From SMYC01 sp963578475 (lineage in GTDB: Bacteria; Acidobacteriota; Vicinamibacteria; Marinacidobacterales; SMYC01), in assembly GCA_963578475.1 (NCBI GenBank), contig CAUZCL010000007.1, forward strand, positions 74,922-138,921: a DNA stretch of 64,000 nucleotides, in the 5' to 3' direction. The position numbers and the translations under genes were made by a program. The notes beneath the pieces are model-generated. The model was given only the letters and a program-made list of their open reading frames with translations. It had not been told where the DNA came from and searched no databases. Shown piece by piece: positions 47,217-56,298 of the stretch (position 1 is the first letter of the stretch; each line of letters opens with the position of its first letter).

Positions 47217-48416
47217 ATGGGACGAGACAAAAACTATCGCGGCTACCGCTCCTTCCAATACCTGGAAGAAGGTATCGACTATCCGACTTTCGAGCTCGCG
47301 CACGAGGTCGACCGCGTGCCGCCCTATCGGCTGCCGTTGAGCGACGCGGAAGAAGAGCGCGCCGAGCGTATCGCGCGCGAGCAGATTCTCGTTTCTCTTC
47401 ACGATCACCTTGGCCGTTTCCCGGAGCCCATATCGGAGACGCCTGCCTATATCCGCGAAGGTCGGCAGGCCACCGCTTACGAAGGATTGTCCCATTGTCA
47501 TTGGGACTGCATTTTCGAGAACTTCATGAACGGCATTTGTCAGATCCACTCGAAGCGTGGCTGGAAGTGGACCGAAGTGCTCCACGACCTGGGAATGCGT
47601 CTATGCGATCTCGCCCATCAGGACTTCGTGACCCTATGCCTCGGTGTCGACGACATAACACGCGCTCATGAAGAGGGCCGGGTAGCGCTCGTGGCGTCGA
47701 TCGAGGGTGCGGCGCCCATCGAGAACGAGCTCGATCGCATCGAGATTTTCTATGGTTTCGGCGTGCGCGCGATGGGCATCACTTATAGCGAGTCGAACGG
47801 ACTCGGGTCGGGCTTGAAGGAAGAGAAGGATGGCGGTCTCACCGCCTTCGGGCAGCGCGCTGTGGAGCGGATGAACAAGGTCGGTATGCTCATCGACTGC
47901 TCGCATTGCGGTGACCAGACGACGCTCGACGTCATCGAGGCGAGTGAGAAACCGATAGCGCTCACCCATATCGGGGCGCGCTCGCTATGGAACACGAATC
48001 GCATGGCGCCCGACGATGTGCTGAAAGCCTGCGGCGACAAAGACGGTGTTATCGGGATCGAAGCGGCGCCGCATACGACGATCACAAAAGCGCATCCGCG
48101 ACATGATCTCGAGGCCTATATGGAGCACTTCGAGTACATCAGAGATCTCGTTGGGATCGACCATGTCGGCTTCGGCCCCGATACCCTCTACGGCGATCAC
48201 GTCGACTTACACAATACGTATAAGTCGAGCCTTTCGATCAAAGCGGCGACCCATCAAGATGACGAGCGCGTCGAATACGTTGAAGGGGTCGAGAACCCGA
48301 CCGAAGCGTCCGAGAACATCGTGCGCTGGCTCGTCAAACACGACTACTCTGACGAGGACACCGCCAAGGTTGTTGGCGGCAACGCGCTACGTCTCTTGAA
48401 GGAGGTTTGGGAGTAG
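47217..48416 (+). CDS. Membrane dipeptidase (peptidase family M19)
   Basis: Zinc dipeptidase of the renal dipeptidase family, 399 residues, no signal peptide. Metal-binding and core motifs include SLHDHLGRFPEP, VALVASIEGAAPIENELDRI, MLIDCSHCGDQTTLDVIEAS and KPIALTHIGARSLW. IDHVGFGPDTLYGDHVD is also typical. It lies 5 bp after the dehydrogenase and 4 bp before a membrane-anchored protein. Confidence 0.9.
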   Translation: MGRDKNYRGYRSFQYLEEGIDYPTFELAHEVDRVPPYRLPLSDAEEERAERIAREQILVSLHDHLGRFPEPISETPAYIREGRQATAYEGLSHCHWDCIFENFMNGICQIHSKRGWKWTEVLHDLGMRLCDLAHQDFVTLCLGVDDITRAHEEGRVALVASIEGAAPIENELDRIEIFYGFGVRAMGITYSESNGLGSGLKEEKDGGLTAFGQRAVERMNKVGMLIDCSHCGDQTTLDVIEASEKPIALTHIGARSLWNTNRMAPDDVLKACGDKDGVIGIEAAPHTTITKAHPRHDLEAYMEHFEYIRDLVGIDHVGFGPDTLYGDHVDLHNTYKSSLSIKAATHQDDERVEYVEGVENPTEASENIVRWLVKHDYSDEDTAKVVGGNALRLLKEVWE

Positions 48417-48420
48417 GCCT

Positions 48421-49029
48421 GTGCTGTTGCTGCTGTTCGCCTTTTCCGGCGACGTCGAAGCGCACCTCACTGCGAAGATCGAGGCCAATCGAACGATCTC
48501 GGTCGAGCTCGCCTACGAGCTCACCCTCGACGGTGCGCCTACGGCCACGGGCGAGCTTACGTTCACGCTCCTTGAGATGGACGGGGCTCGGATCGAGAAT
48601 CTGCGGGTGGAACAGGGCCAGGGACGGGCGCCGCTCGGGCTCGACAGGTCCGGCGCTCCCAAGCTCGAAACGGCCGTCCCAGTCGGGCCCGGAACGACGT
48701 TCATCACTTTCTACTACGATACGGTCGGAACAACGATCCCGATCTTGGTTCCGAGCTTCTCTCCTACCGAGGCGCGACCCGGGACGTTCACTGCGGAGCT
48801 ACAGATACCTGAAGGCTTCCACCTCGTGGAGAGCTTTCCGACCGGGGTGAAAAAGCTAGCCGGAAGTCGATATGAGCTCGAGCTTCCAGTTCTCCCTGCT
48901 TTCATCCGACTCGACATTAAGGATCGCGCGCCGGTTCTGACCTTTCCGCAGCTGGTGGATGGCTCCGTGACCGTTTTGTTTGCCGGACTCGCCTTCGTCG
49001 CTATGCGTCGCATTCGAGCGCCAAGGTGA
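48421..49029 (+). CDS. Membrane-anchored extracytoplasmic protein of unknown function
   Basis: A 202-residue protein with an N-terminal signal sequence (GTG start, LLLLFAFSGDVEA), a beta-rich region and a C-terminal membrane helix followed by basic residues (VTVLFAGLAFVAMRRIRAPR). I do not recognise the family. It is embedded in the dipeptidase-symporter operon with 4-bp gaps on both sides, so it probably serves the same uptake system. Confidence 0.7.
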   Translation: MLLLLFAFSGDVEAHLTAKIEANRTISVELAYELTLDGAPTATGELTFTLLEMDGARIENLRVEQGQGRAPLGLDRSGAPKLETAVPVGPGTTFITFYYDTVGTTIPILVPSFSPTEARPGTFTAELQIPEGFHLVESFPTGVKKLAGSRYELELPVLPAFIRLDIKDRAPVLTFPQLVDGSVTVLFAGLAFVAMRRIRAPR

Positions 49030-49033
49030 TCGC

Positions 49034-49132
49034 ATGATGGAAGTCGGATTCGTTTTCTGGGGGCTCTTCGCCGTCTTTGGCGCGTTCATCGCGGCCTACG
49101 TCGCTTGGATGGTTTGGGTCGAGCGGGGCTGA
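49034..49132 (+). CDS. 32-residue single-helix membrane protein
   Basis: A very short frame, MMEVGFVFWGLFAVFGAFIA then AYVAWMVWVERG, is almost entirely one membrane helix. It begins 4 bp after the previous gene and ends 3 bp before the symporter. Small hydrophobic subunits sit beside some sodium:solute symporter genes, so it may be an accessory subunit of the transporter. Confidence 0.65.
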   Translation: MMEVGFVFWGLFAVFGAFIAAYVAWMVWVERG

Positions 49133-49135
49133 TCC

Positions 49136-50548
49136 GTGTCGGTCCAAATCGTTCTCTTCTCGCTCTACTTCGTCGTCATCTTCGCGATCGGCTGGTACGC
49201 CTTGAAGCGGACGCGGGACGAATCCGACTACTGGATCGCGGGCGGGAAGCTCGGCTGGCTTCTCGGGGGCGCGTCGATGGGGGCCACCCACGCGAGCGCC
49301 GGAACCTTCGTCGGCACCATTGGAGTCATCTATACTGCGGGGTGGTCCTTCGCCTGGATTGTGCTCTCGATACCGCTCGCCTATTGGTTCATGGCCGCAG
49401 TGCTCGCGCCCCGATTCACTCGATCGAAAGAGCTCACGCTGCCGGCTTTCATCGAGACCCGCTACTACAGCAAAGCCGTGCGGCGCCTCGCCGCCGTGAT
49501 CATTTTGATCGCGACCGTCGTCTACGTGCAGGCGCAGATTGTGGCGGGCGGCATCATCAGCAACATCGTCTTCGGCATCCCGACAGAGTGGGGCATGATC
49601 GGATTTACGGTCATCCTCCTCGTCTACACGTCGATCGGAGGCATGCTCGCCGTCGTCTACACCGATTTCATCCAGCTCGTGATCATGATCGTCGGTGTGG
49701 CCGCCGCTCTGCCGTTGGCTATTCGAGGGCTTGGCGGTCTCGGTCCGCTCTTCACCTATGTCCAGGCTGTAAAGCCCGAGACCTTTACTTGGGAAAGCTT
49801 CCCGCCCACGCTCTTGTTCACGATGGGGCTCGCTTTCACACTCGGGACGGTCGCGACACCGGAGAAACTCGTCCGCCTCTACGCAATGAAAGATATGCGC
49901 ACCATCCGCCGCGGCGTTCTCTTTGCGATCCTCGTGGCCGCCGGTTTGAATCTCGCGATCTTTGTCATCGCGCTTACGAGCATCGTCATCTTCCCCGCGC
50001 TTCCGCGCGGCGACCTCGCGATGCCGATGGTAGCGCGTGCTGTGCTGCCGCCGGTTCTCGGATCGGTGCTCTTGGCAGCGATTGCGGCCGCCATCATGTC
50101 CACGGTGGACTCGCACATGCTCGTGGCGGGCTCTGCACTGGCCCATGACATCTATGGAACCCTTCGCCCGGACGCGAGCCCGAAGACGCGTCTTTGGATA
50201 GGACGCGTCGGGATTCTGATCGTTGGCTCCATACCGCTCCTGCTCATCCTGAGCGGTGTTGGTGAAGGCAAGCTCATTCAGTTCATTGTGCTCTTGTTTA
50301 CCGCTCTCATGGCGTCGAGCTTCTTCATGCCCGTGGTCGTTGGCGTCTATTGGAGCCGTGCAACGAAAGAGGGCGCGGCCTCGGCGATGATCGGAGGCTT
50401 ACTCGTGTGCTTCGGGTGGGAGCTCTGGGGTCCAGCAAGTATTGACCCGGTGCTTCCAGGCTTCCTCGCCTCAGCGTTCCTCCTCGTCGCCGTCAGCTTG
50501 CTGACGCCGCCGCCTCCAGACTCGGCCCTCGCCCCCTATCGACGCTAA
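49136..50548 (+). CDS. Sodium:solute symporter family transporter
   Basis: A 470-residue SSS-family transporter with about 13 membrane helices, GTG start. Family features include SDYWIAGGKLGWLLGGASMG, the sodium-site-rich first helices and the central LLAAIAAAIMSTVDSHMLVA. It is the last gene of the dehydrogenase-dipeptidase operon. The substrate is unknown; amino acids, peptides or carboxylates are possible. It is convergent with a chimeric pseudogene. Confidence 0.9.
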   Translation: MSVQIVLFSLYFVVIFAIGWYALKRTRDESDYWIAGGKLGWLLGGASMGATHASAGTFVGTIGVIYTAGWSFAWIVLSIPLAYWFMAAVLAPRFTRSKELTLPAFIETRYYSKAVRRLAAVIILIATVVYVQAQIVAGGIISNIVFGIPTEWGMIGFTVILLVYTSIGGMLAVVYTDFIQLVIMIVGVAAALPLAIRGLGGLGPLFTYVQAVKPETFTWESFPPTLLFTMGLAFTLGTVATPEKLVRLYAMKDMRTIRRGVLFAILVAAGLNLAIFVIALTSIVIFPALPRGDLAMPMVARAVLPPVLGSVLLAAIAAAIMSTVDSHMLVAGSALAHDIYGTLRPDASPKTRLWIGRVGILIVGSIPLLLILSGVGEGKLIQFIVLLFTALMASSFFMPVVVGVYWSRATKEGAASAMIGGLLVCFGWELWGPASIDPVLPGFLASAFLLVAVSLLTPPPPDSALAPYRR

Positions 50549-51507
50549 TACGGCGTTTCCCACTGGCCGTGGAACACGAGGTCGTCCTGCGGGCGTCGCG
50601 TTCGGCTAGCCAGGGCCTCTTCCGCGGAATAGCCAAGTGCTATGGCCGCCACTGGCTCGAAGCCCTCGAGGATCGCGTAGGTTGTGCGCGCCGCCGCGAC
50701 GCTGAAGCCCGCCATCTGATGGACCGCGAGGCCGACATCGTGAAACGCGTGGCGGTTCGGCTCGCCATTACGGGCGAAGCGAAGCTTCGCCCCCGACAGC
50801 GCCAGTACGGGCGCCTGACGGAAGGCGTCGGGAGCGACGACTTCGCCGCGGCCGGGAAGGATCAGACGAAACCGATCGCCTGGAGCCTTCATCGCTTGAA
50901 GTGCTTCGACGAGCGCCCGCATCTCGAGAGCGTGGCCGCCATCGCGATCGAGCACGATGCCAACGTTCATGGGAGGCCGACGGCGGCCGTGGCTCGTAGT
51001 GGCCTTCAAGCTGACTTGAACGAGAAGACGATCCGGCTCGCGAAGGCTGCGCCGGTCCGCATGAATGGAAACAGAGAGCGCACCGCGTGACGGCGCGTCG
51101 AAAGGCTGGGCCACCGGTCGCGCCAAAAGATGCGGCGAGAGCGCCAGCTGCGCTTGCGCGAGCCGGGCCGCGATGAAGCGAACCTTGGGGTCTCCGGGAA
51201 CGTAGCTGTTCGCCCAATAACCTCGCGCCTCGCGAAAGCGGAGGCCCTCGAGTGTCCTGCGCGCTTCGAGAAAAGAGACAGCGGCATACTCGTTGCGCTC
51301 TTGCTCTTCCAAATCGAACTCGACCAAGACATCCAGGCTACGCGTGTCTTCTACATCCCCGCGTAGGGGCGCGTACTTCCATTGCATTAAGGCATCGATG
51401 GCCGCTTGGTCGAGAGACGGGATCGAGCTCGAGACACGAGCGTCGATGACGTTGCCCGCGCGATCGATTTGGATCTGCAGGCCTACCGTGCACGGGTTGT
51501 TGCCCAC
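50545..51507 (-). pseudogene. TonB-CTD/vWA protein fused to nitroreductase C-terminus
   Basis: The frame starts with a TonB C-terminal domain (NNPCTVGLQIQIDRAGNVID; AAIDALMQWKYAPLRGD), continues with a vWA-like region (PPMNVGIVLDRDGGHALEMR, lacking a normal MIDAS DxSxS), and then changes to nitroreductase: NGEPNRHAFHDVGLAVHQMA, then EGFEPVAAIALGYSAEEALA and DDLVFHGQWETPY. The FMN-binding N-terminal part of the nitroreductase is absent. The N-terminal end continues, in another frame, into the neighbouring anti-sigma remnant. It looks like the product of a deletion that fused two genes in frame. Confidence 0.65.
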
Positions 51508-52303
51508 CCAGCGCCCTCGGGAAGCACGGGGTCCACGTGGACTAGCTTCTCGATGCTTCGCCGTTTATGTAGAAGGTCGGGGTCAAATCGGCTCGCGAGA
51601 ACGTTATCCCTTGCCACGACCGCGCCACCAACGACGACAGGAATCTCCTCGTCTGCTGACAGCGCTGGCGTATCGAAACCGCCCTTCCGTTCATCCAAGC
51701 GTCGGACGCTCTCTTTGCCTTCCCGAGGCGCTGCTGCTCGAGATGCGGGCAGCGGAGGAGAAACGCTCTGAGCGTCCTGTTTTTTTGGTGCGTCCTCGAA
51801 CTTTACCGCCGCGTCTTTGTCGGCTAGAGAGCCGAGAGAATCTAACTCACGAAACCTCCCGTTCTCTGTTTCGAGGTCGATATTGTCCCCCTCGCCGTTC
51901 TCTCGAGGCAGGTTGCGCAGCCGTGCCATCTCGGCCTCGCGGCGAGGTTGTTTCAAATCAGCCAAAAACAACTCCTCCGGTTGGTCGTGAACCGAGACGC
52001 GAACGGCGATGAACCCTATTACGGCCGCTGCGGCCAGCCCCATTGCCCAGTGACGCGACCTCCGCACATGCGTGCGGCCTTTCAGCTCTTCGCGTGAGAG
52101 AAGCGCGGCGACAACGTCATCCTCGACATCCGCTGTGCTGGTAGCGCGCCGAGCTCGGCCTCTACCGCGGAGAGGCTCTTCAGAAACGACGCGCACTCGA
52201 CGCAGCCCTCGAGATGTTCTCGAAGAGTCGCGTCGTTCGGCCCGAGGGGCACTTTTCCTTCTAGAGCGAGGACGTCTCGTACTTCGGTGCATTTATCCGT
52301 CAT
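51483..52303 (-). pseudogene. Frameshifted anti-sigma factor
   Basis: The first frame (from 52303) encodes a zinc-finger anti-sigma domain, MTDKCTEVRDVLALEG and LREHLEGCVECASFLKSL. A frameshift near 52140 moves to a frame reading DVEDDVVAALLSREELKGRT, a membrane helix (WAMGLAAAAVIGFIAVRV) and a charged periplasmic part. Another frameshift near 51510 leads into the TonB-domain frame. The intact ancestor was probably one anti-sigma/TonB-like protein. The start overlaps the truncated sigma gene by 11 bp. Confidence 0.6.
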
Positions 52304-52592
52304 GATTCAACCTCGTGCGTCGTTCGTAGCTTTCCACGAGCCGGAGGCGCGCCCGCCTTACGTGGGTCTTCACGGTGTTCACGGGCATTCCGAGAATCGA
52401 CGCAATGTCTTTCAGCGGTAGGCTCTCGATCGTGGCAAGAACCAGAACTTCTCGCTGGGGCAGGGGCAGCGCCGCGATCGCGCGCTCGAGCCTCGCAGCC
52501 GTCTCCTTGGCGGAAGCCAGCCACTGTTCCGGGAGCTCCGGCACCGCTTCGATTTCCATTTGGGCTAGCCCTCTCATATCCCGACATACCAA
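52293..52592 (-). pseudogene. Truncated ECF sigma factor (region 4 only)
   Basis: The 99-residue frame contains a full sigma region 4 (LPLPQREVLVLATIESLPLK; DIASILGMPVNTVKTHVRRA) but no region 2, so it cannot bind the -10 element or core RNA polymerase normally. The 5' part of the gene is missing. It overlaps the anti-sigma remnant, the standard sigma/anti-sigma arrangement, and both are inactive. Confidence 0.65.
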
Positions 52593-52645
52593 CGGGAGGG
52601 CAAATAGTTTCAGAAAATCTTGACCCGTAGGTTATTCAACCCGAA

Positions 52646-52760
52646 TCACTTACGGCGCGTCTTTGGCCCTTTTCCTCTAAGGTACGCGGCCAGCGCGACC
52701 GCCTGGTTGTGTGCTTCGTCGCGTGCGCTATAAACGAGCATCACGGGTGTCGCTCTTGGG
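52646..52760 (-). pseudogene. C-terminal remnant of a DUF488 protein
   Basis: The frame reads ATPVMLVYSARDEAHNQAVA and LAAYLRGKGPKTRRK before a stop. The (L/V)YxARDExHNxAV pattern is the conserved C-terminal motif of DUF488/YeaO-type proteins. The N-terminal part is missing. It sits between the broken sigma factor and the SDR gene. Confidence 0.5.
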
Positions 52761-52810
52761 CGCGACGAGGATCGGCACCTTACGAGTATAGAGGATAGAA
52801 TCCCCTCACC

Positions 52811-53614
52811 ATGACAGAGCTTCAGGGTGCGCGCGTCTTGATCACAGGTGGTGCGAGCGGCATTGGCAGGCGCATGGCTTTGGGCGTTGCGCGGCGCGGC
52901 GGCACGCTCGCTCTTTGGGACTTGAACGGTGAGGGTCTAGAGTCGGTGAAGTCCGAAGTAGAAGAACTCGGAGGGAAAGCCACCGCTGCTATCTGCGACG
53001 TCTCCGACCGCGAGGCGGTTTACGCGGCCGCTGCTGCGGAAGAGCCGGTGGACGTCCTCATTAACAACGCTGGCGTCGTCAGCGGCCAATCGCTTCTCGA
53101 CATCTCGGACGAGCAGATCCAGAAGAGCTTCGACGTGAACGCGCTGTCTTTGTTCTGGATGATGAGAGCGTTCTTGCCAGGCATGATGGAGCGCGGGCGT
53201 GGACATGTGGTCACGATCGCCTCGGCAGCAGGTCTCCTTGGCGTTCCCGGTCTCACGGATTATTGCGCGACGAAGTGGGCCGCCATCGGCTTCGACGAGT
53301 CCCTTCGCGTCGAGCTCGACAGGAAAGACTCCGGTGTGCGGACCACCGTGGTCTGCCCCTACTACATTGATACCGGAATGTTCGAGGGCGTTAAGACTCG
53401 CTTTTCGTTTCTTTTACCCATTTTGAACGAAGAGCGTGTCGCGGAGAAGGTTCTTCACGCGGTCGAACGCAACCAAGCGCGTTTATGGATGCCTCCCCTT
53501 GTTTACAGCATTCCACTTCTTCGCCTCCTCCCAGTGTCGTGGTTTGATACCGCCGTTGAATTATTGGGTATTAACGCTTCAATGGATGAATTCAAAGGCA
53601 GAAAAGTTAAATAG
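52811..53614 (+). CDS. Short-chain dehydrogenase/reductase
   Basis: Classical SDR, 267 residues, similar to retinol/17-beta-hydroxysteroid dehydrogenases. Cofactor motif ARVLITGGASGIGRRMALGV, the NNAG motif in VDVLINNAGVVSGQSLL, and the catalytic serine, tyrosine and lysine in TIASAAGLLGVPGLTDYCAT followed by KWA. The C-terminal hydrophobic stretch (PPLVYSIPLLRLLPVSWF) suggests membrane association. It lies upstream of a TetR regulator and an acyl-CoA dehydrogenase remnant, hinting at lipid metabolism. Confidence 0.88.
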   Translation: MTELQGARVLITGGASGIGRRMALGVARRGGTLALWDLNGEGLESVKSEVEELGGKATAAICDVSDREAVYAAAAAEEPVDVLINNAGVVSGQSLLDISDEQIQKSFDVNALSLFWMMRAFLPGMMERGRGHVVTIASAAGLLGVPGLTDYCATKWAAIGFDESLRVELDRKDSGVRTTVVCPYYIDTGMFEGVKTRFSFLLPILNEERVAEKVLHAVERNQARLWMPPLVYSIPLLRLLPVSWFDTAVELLGINASMDEFKGRKVK

Positions 53615-53636
53615 CCTTATAGTCCTCTGACAGCAC

Positions 53637-53683
53637 TTGTCAGGACTGACCTTATGGGTTAAAATTTGACTATACGGTCAAAT
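53637..53683 (+). promoter_or_regulatory. Promoter-like hexamers and TetR-operator palindrome
   Basis: TTGTCA (53637-53642), a 17-bp spacer and TAAAAT (53660-53665) look like a promoter. Overlapping its downstream edge is a perfect palindrome, ATTTGAC and GTCAAAT separated by 6 bp (53664-53683), of the type bound by TetR-family dimers. It also overlaps the TTG used as the tetR start, which suggests autoregulation. Confidence 0.5.
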
Positions 53684-54226
53684 CCTGAACCTGTCGGCCG
53701 AAAAAAACCCACCTTCATTGAAGAAGCCCGCCGTCGGCAGATCGTGGAAACAGGAATCCAGACCATTGCTAGCCAAGGCTTCTCCCAGGCTTCGCTGGCC
53801 GAGATTGACCGCAAAACAGGGACCAGCAAAGGCGTCATCTCGTACCACTTCGCGGGCAAGGAAGCGCTCGTCGATGAGATTCTGCGCTCGCTGCTCCGCC
53901 AGCCGGCTGAGTTCATCAAAGAGCGCGTCAGCCGCCACGAGAGCGCGCTCGGTCAGCTGAGCGCTTATATCGAAGCCAACTTCGAGTGCATGAAGACCCA
54001 TCGGGATAACTATGTCGCGCTCGTGGATCTTTGGGGCCGGCGCGGAAGCTCGGGGGGCCACAGTAGCTTCAACGCCGAAGCCCACGAGCCCGCGCGCCAC
54101 TACCTCGCGCATATCCTCGACGCGGGCCGTGAGCGCGGGGAACTGCGTCAAGTTCCGGTGCGCACGACCGCTTCCGTTGTGCAGGCCGCCATCGATGGCG
54201 TGATGCTCCAGTGGGTCTTCGATTAA
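53666..54226 (+). CDS. TetR/AcrR family transcriptional regulator
   Basis: A 186-residue repressor. The N-terminal helix-turn-helix includes RRRQIVETGIQTIASQGFSQ, then ASLAEIDRKTGTSKGVISYH and FAGKEALVDEIL. The C-terminal ligand domain is variable. The TTG at 53666 keeps the whole DNA-binding domain but lies within the operator palindrome and just after the -10 hexamer. A rarer start such as ATT at 53717 is therefore possible. It probably controls the downstream acyl-CoA dehydrogenase locus and itself. Confidence 0.85.
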   Translation: MTIRSNPEPVGRKKPTFIEEARRRQIVETGIQTIASQGFSQASLAEIDRKTGTSKGVISYHFAGKEALVDEILRSLLRQPAEFIKERVSRHESALGQLSAYIEANFECMKTHRDNYVALVDLWGRRGSSGGHSSFNAEAHEPARHYLAHILDAGRERGELRQVPVRTTASVVQAAIDGVMLQWVFD

Positions 54227-54312
54227 GAAGCTATCGATCTCGACGTGAGCCGCGCCGAAATATTGGAGATGGTTACCCGTCACGTGATGCCTCAAGCAAC
54301 AGGAGAACTCCG

Positions 54313-55982
54313 ATGAGCTCTATCGACACCACAGGCATGTCCGAAGGCAAGAAAGCCGCTCTCGAGCTCACTGAATCGTCCCGGGAAAGCTTCCACGGCT
54401 ATCCCACCTTCATGGGCGAGCTCCACATGGACCTCATCTATCCTTGTTCCAAACTGGCGTCCAACCGTGACGCTCGAGGCCGTGAGTTCCTGACGAGGCT
54501 CGAGGCGTTCTTGAAAGAGCACGCCGATCCCGATCAGGTCGATCGCGATGGCGAGATCTCGGCTTTCGCACTCACGGAGAACGGCGTCGGCTCGGATCCC
54601 TCGCGCATGGAGACCCATACGGAGCCCACAAAGGACAGCAAGCACTTCATTCTCAATGGCGAGAAGCTCTGGTGCACGAACGGCAGCCGCGCGAAGCTGC
54701 TCGTGGTTATGGCCAAGACCTCGCCGAAAGAGATCGACGGCAAAAAGCGCAACCAAATCACCGCTTTCGTGGTCGACACCGACACACCCGGTGTGGAAGT
54801 AACGCACCGCTGCCGTTTCATGGGCCTGAAGGCGCTCTTTAACGCCGTCATCCGCTTCGACAACGTGAAAGTCCCCGCCGAGAACATCATTGGAGGCGAA
54901 GGCGCTGGCCTTCGCGTCGCGCGCACCACGCTCAACACCGGACGCATCACGCTACCCGCGATGTGCATCGGCCTGAGCAAGCGTGCCTACCAATATGCAA
55001 GGGACTTCGCGAACGAGCGCGAGCAATGGGGCGCTCCGATTGGAAAACACGCCGCCATCGCGGACAAGATTGCGCGCATGGCATCGACGACCTTCGCGAT
55101 GGAGTTGATGACCTCCCTCACTTCCGCGCTCGTCGATCGCAAGCAAACAGATATCCGCGTGGAAGCAGCGATGGCGAAGCTGTACGGAACCGAGGCCGCG
55201 TGGACCAACGTCGACGAAGCGATGCAGACCCTTGGAGGCCGCGGCTACGAGACCGCCCAATCCCTCGAAGCTCGAGGCGAGAAGCCCTATGCCATCGAGC
55301 GCGCGATGCGCGATGCGCGCATCAACCGCATCTTCGAAGGCTCGACAGAGATCATGCGCTTGTTCATCGCCCGTGAGGCGATGGACCCGCATCTACGCGT
55401 GGCCGGCGATGTCATGGACACTCGGCTGCCGTTCGCAAAACGCCTCTCCGCCGCGCTGCGCGCCGGTTGGTTTTACATGCGGTGGTACCCGAAACAATGG
55501 CTCCCGGCATTTCCAAAAACGCCCGGAATGGACCCTGCCTTGAAAAGGCATGTGCGCTACGCAGCCCGCACGAGCAAGAAGCTTGCGCGAAAAATGTTCC
55601 ATGCGATGTTGAAACACGGACCCAAACTAGAGCGCGAGCAATTACTCCTCGCGCGATTCGTCGACATCGCCACGGAGCTCTTCGCCCAGGCGGCCTCGAC
55701 AAGCCGCGCCCAAGCGCTTATCGTCCAAGGTGCCGATGCCCGCGAGGTGAAACTCTCGTGGAGCACTTTTGCGCTGAATCCCGTCTTCGCATCGATGCCG
55801 CCTTCCGAGGCGTAGGCCAGAACAATGACGCAATGGGCTATCGCCTCGCCCAAGGCCTGCTGAAAGGCGACGCTGAATGGCTCCTCGACGGCATCCTCGA
55901 GCACAGCCTCGAGTCCCCGGGCCAGCCGAAACCCGCCGAAGCAGAGCGCCTGACACTAGAGCTCGAAGAGGCTCGGCACTGA
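54313..55982 (+). pseudogene. Acyl-CoA dehydrogenase with internal deletion and frameshift
   Basis: The frame has typical dehydrogenase motifs (AFALTENGVGSDPSRMETHT; LNGEKLWCTNGSRAKLLVVM; TLGGRGYETAQSLEARGEKP; INRIFEGSTEIMRLFIAREA). About 80 residues of the N-terminal helical domain appear to be missing, in frame, between DPDQVDRD and GEISAFALTE, where homologues have two GEI-type segments that could recombine. Near 55750 a frameshift cuts the reading at 55815; the normal C-terminus (HFCAESRLRIDAAFRGVGQN; LAQGLLKGDAEWLLDGIL) continues in another frame to 55982. AGGAGA precedes the ATG. It is likely inactive. Confidence 0.7.
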
Positions 55983-56061
55983 TCGCGTTCGCGTTTGCCC
56001 CCAACACCCTATCGGAGTATTCTTACGTTCTTCCGGGGACAGCGTCTTCGGATGCTGGCAT

Positions 56062-56138
56062 GCGCCTGTAGCTCAGCTGGATAGAGCGTCTGCCTCCGGA
56101 GCAGAAGGTCGGAGGTTCGAATCCTCTCAGGCGTACCA
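56062..56138 (+). tRNA. tRNA-Arg (CCG)
   Basis: Acceptor GCGCCTG pairs with CAGGCGT, then ACCA. The anticodon stem TCTGC/GCAGA holds CTCCGGA, anticodon CCG. The T stem is GGAGG/CCTCT with loop TTCGAAT. Confidence 0.95.
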
Positions 56139-56157
56139 GTGAAGCATCCGACCTCGT

Positions 56158-56233
56158 GGGCCGCTAGCTCAATTGGTAGAGCAACGGACTCTTAATCCGT
56201 AGGTTGACGGTTCGATTCCGTCGCGGCTCACCA
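56158..56233 (+). tRNA. tRNA-Lys (CTT), integration target
   Basis: Acceptor GGGCCGC pairs with GCGGCTC, then ACCA. The anticodon loop CTCTTAA gives CTT. The T stem GACGG/CCGTC encloses TTCGATT. The 3' half of this tRNA is duplicated exactly 7.2 kb downstream and served as the attachment site of an integrative element. Confidence 0.96.
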
Positions 56234-56236
56234 ACT
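56187..56236 (+). repeat. attL-type repeat (3' part of tRNA-Lys)
   Basis: This 50-bp segment, from the last bases of the anticodon stem to just past CCA, recurs without a mismatch at 63398-63447. It restores or is the native 3' end of the tRNA, as is usual for island insertion. Confidence 0.95.
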
Positions 56237-56276
56237 AGATCAATGACTTGCGAAGACTTATCCCCCTCGGTTCCGG

Positions 56277-56298
56277 TTTTGGTGCCCATTTTGGTGCC
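56277..56298 (+). repeat. Direct repeats, possible integrase arm sites (left)
   Basis: TTTTGGTGCC occurs at 56277-56286 and 56289-56298, about 40 bp inside the left attachment repeat. A similar TGGTGCCAA pair lies near the right end. Such paired short repeats near att cores are typical of integrase arm-binding sites. Confidence 0.4.
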
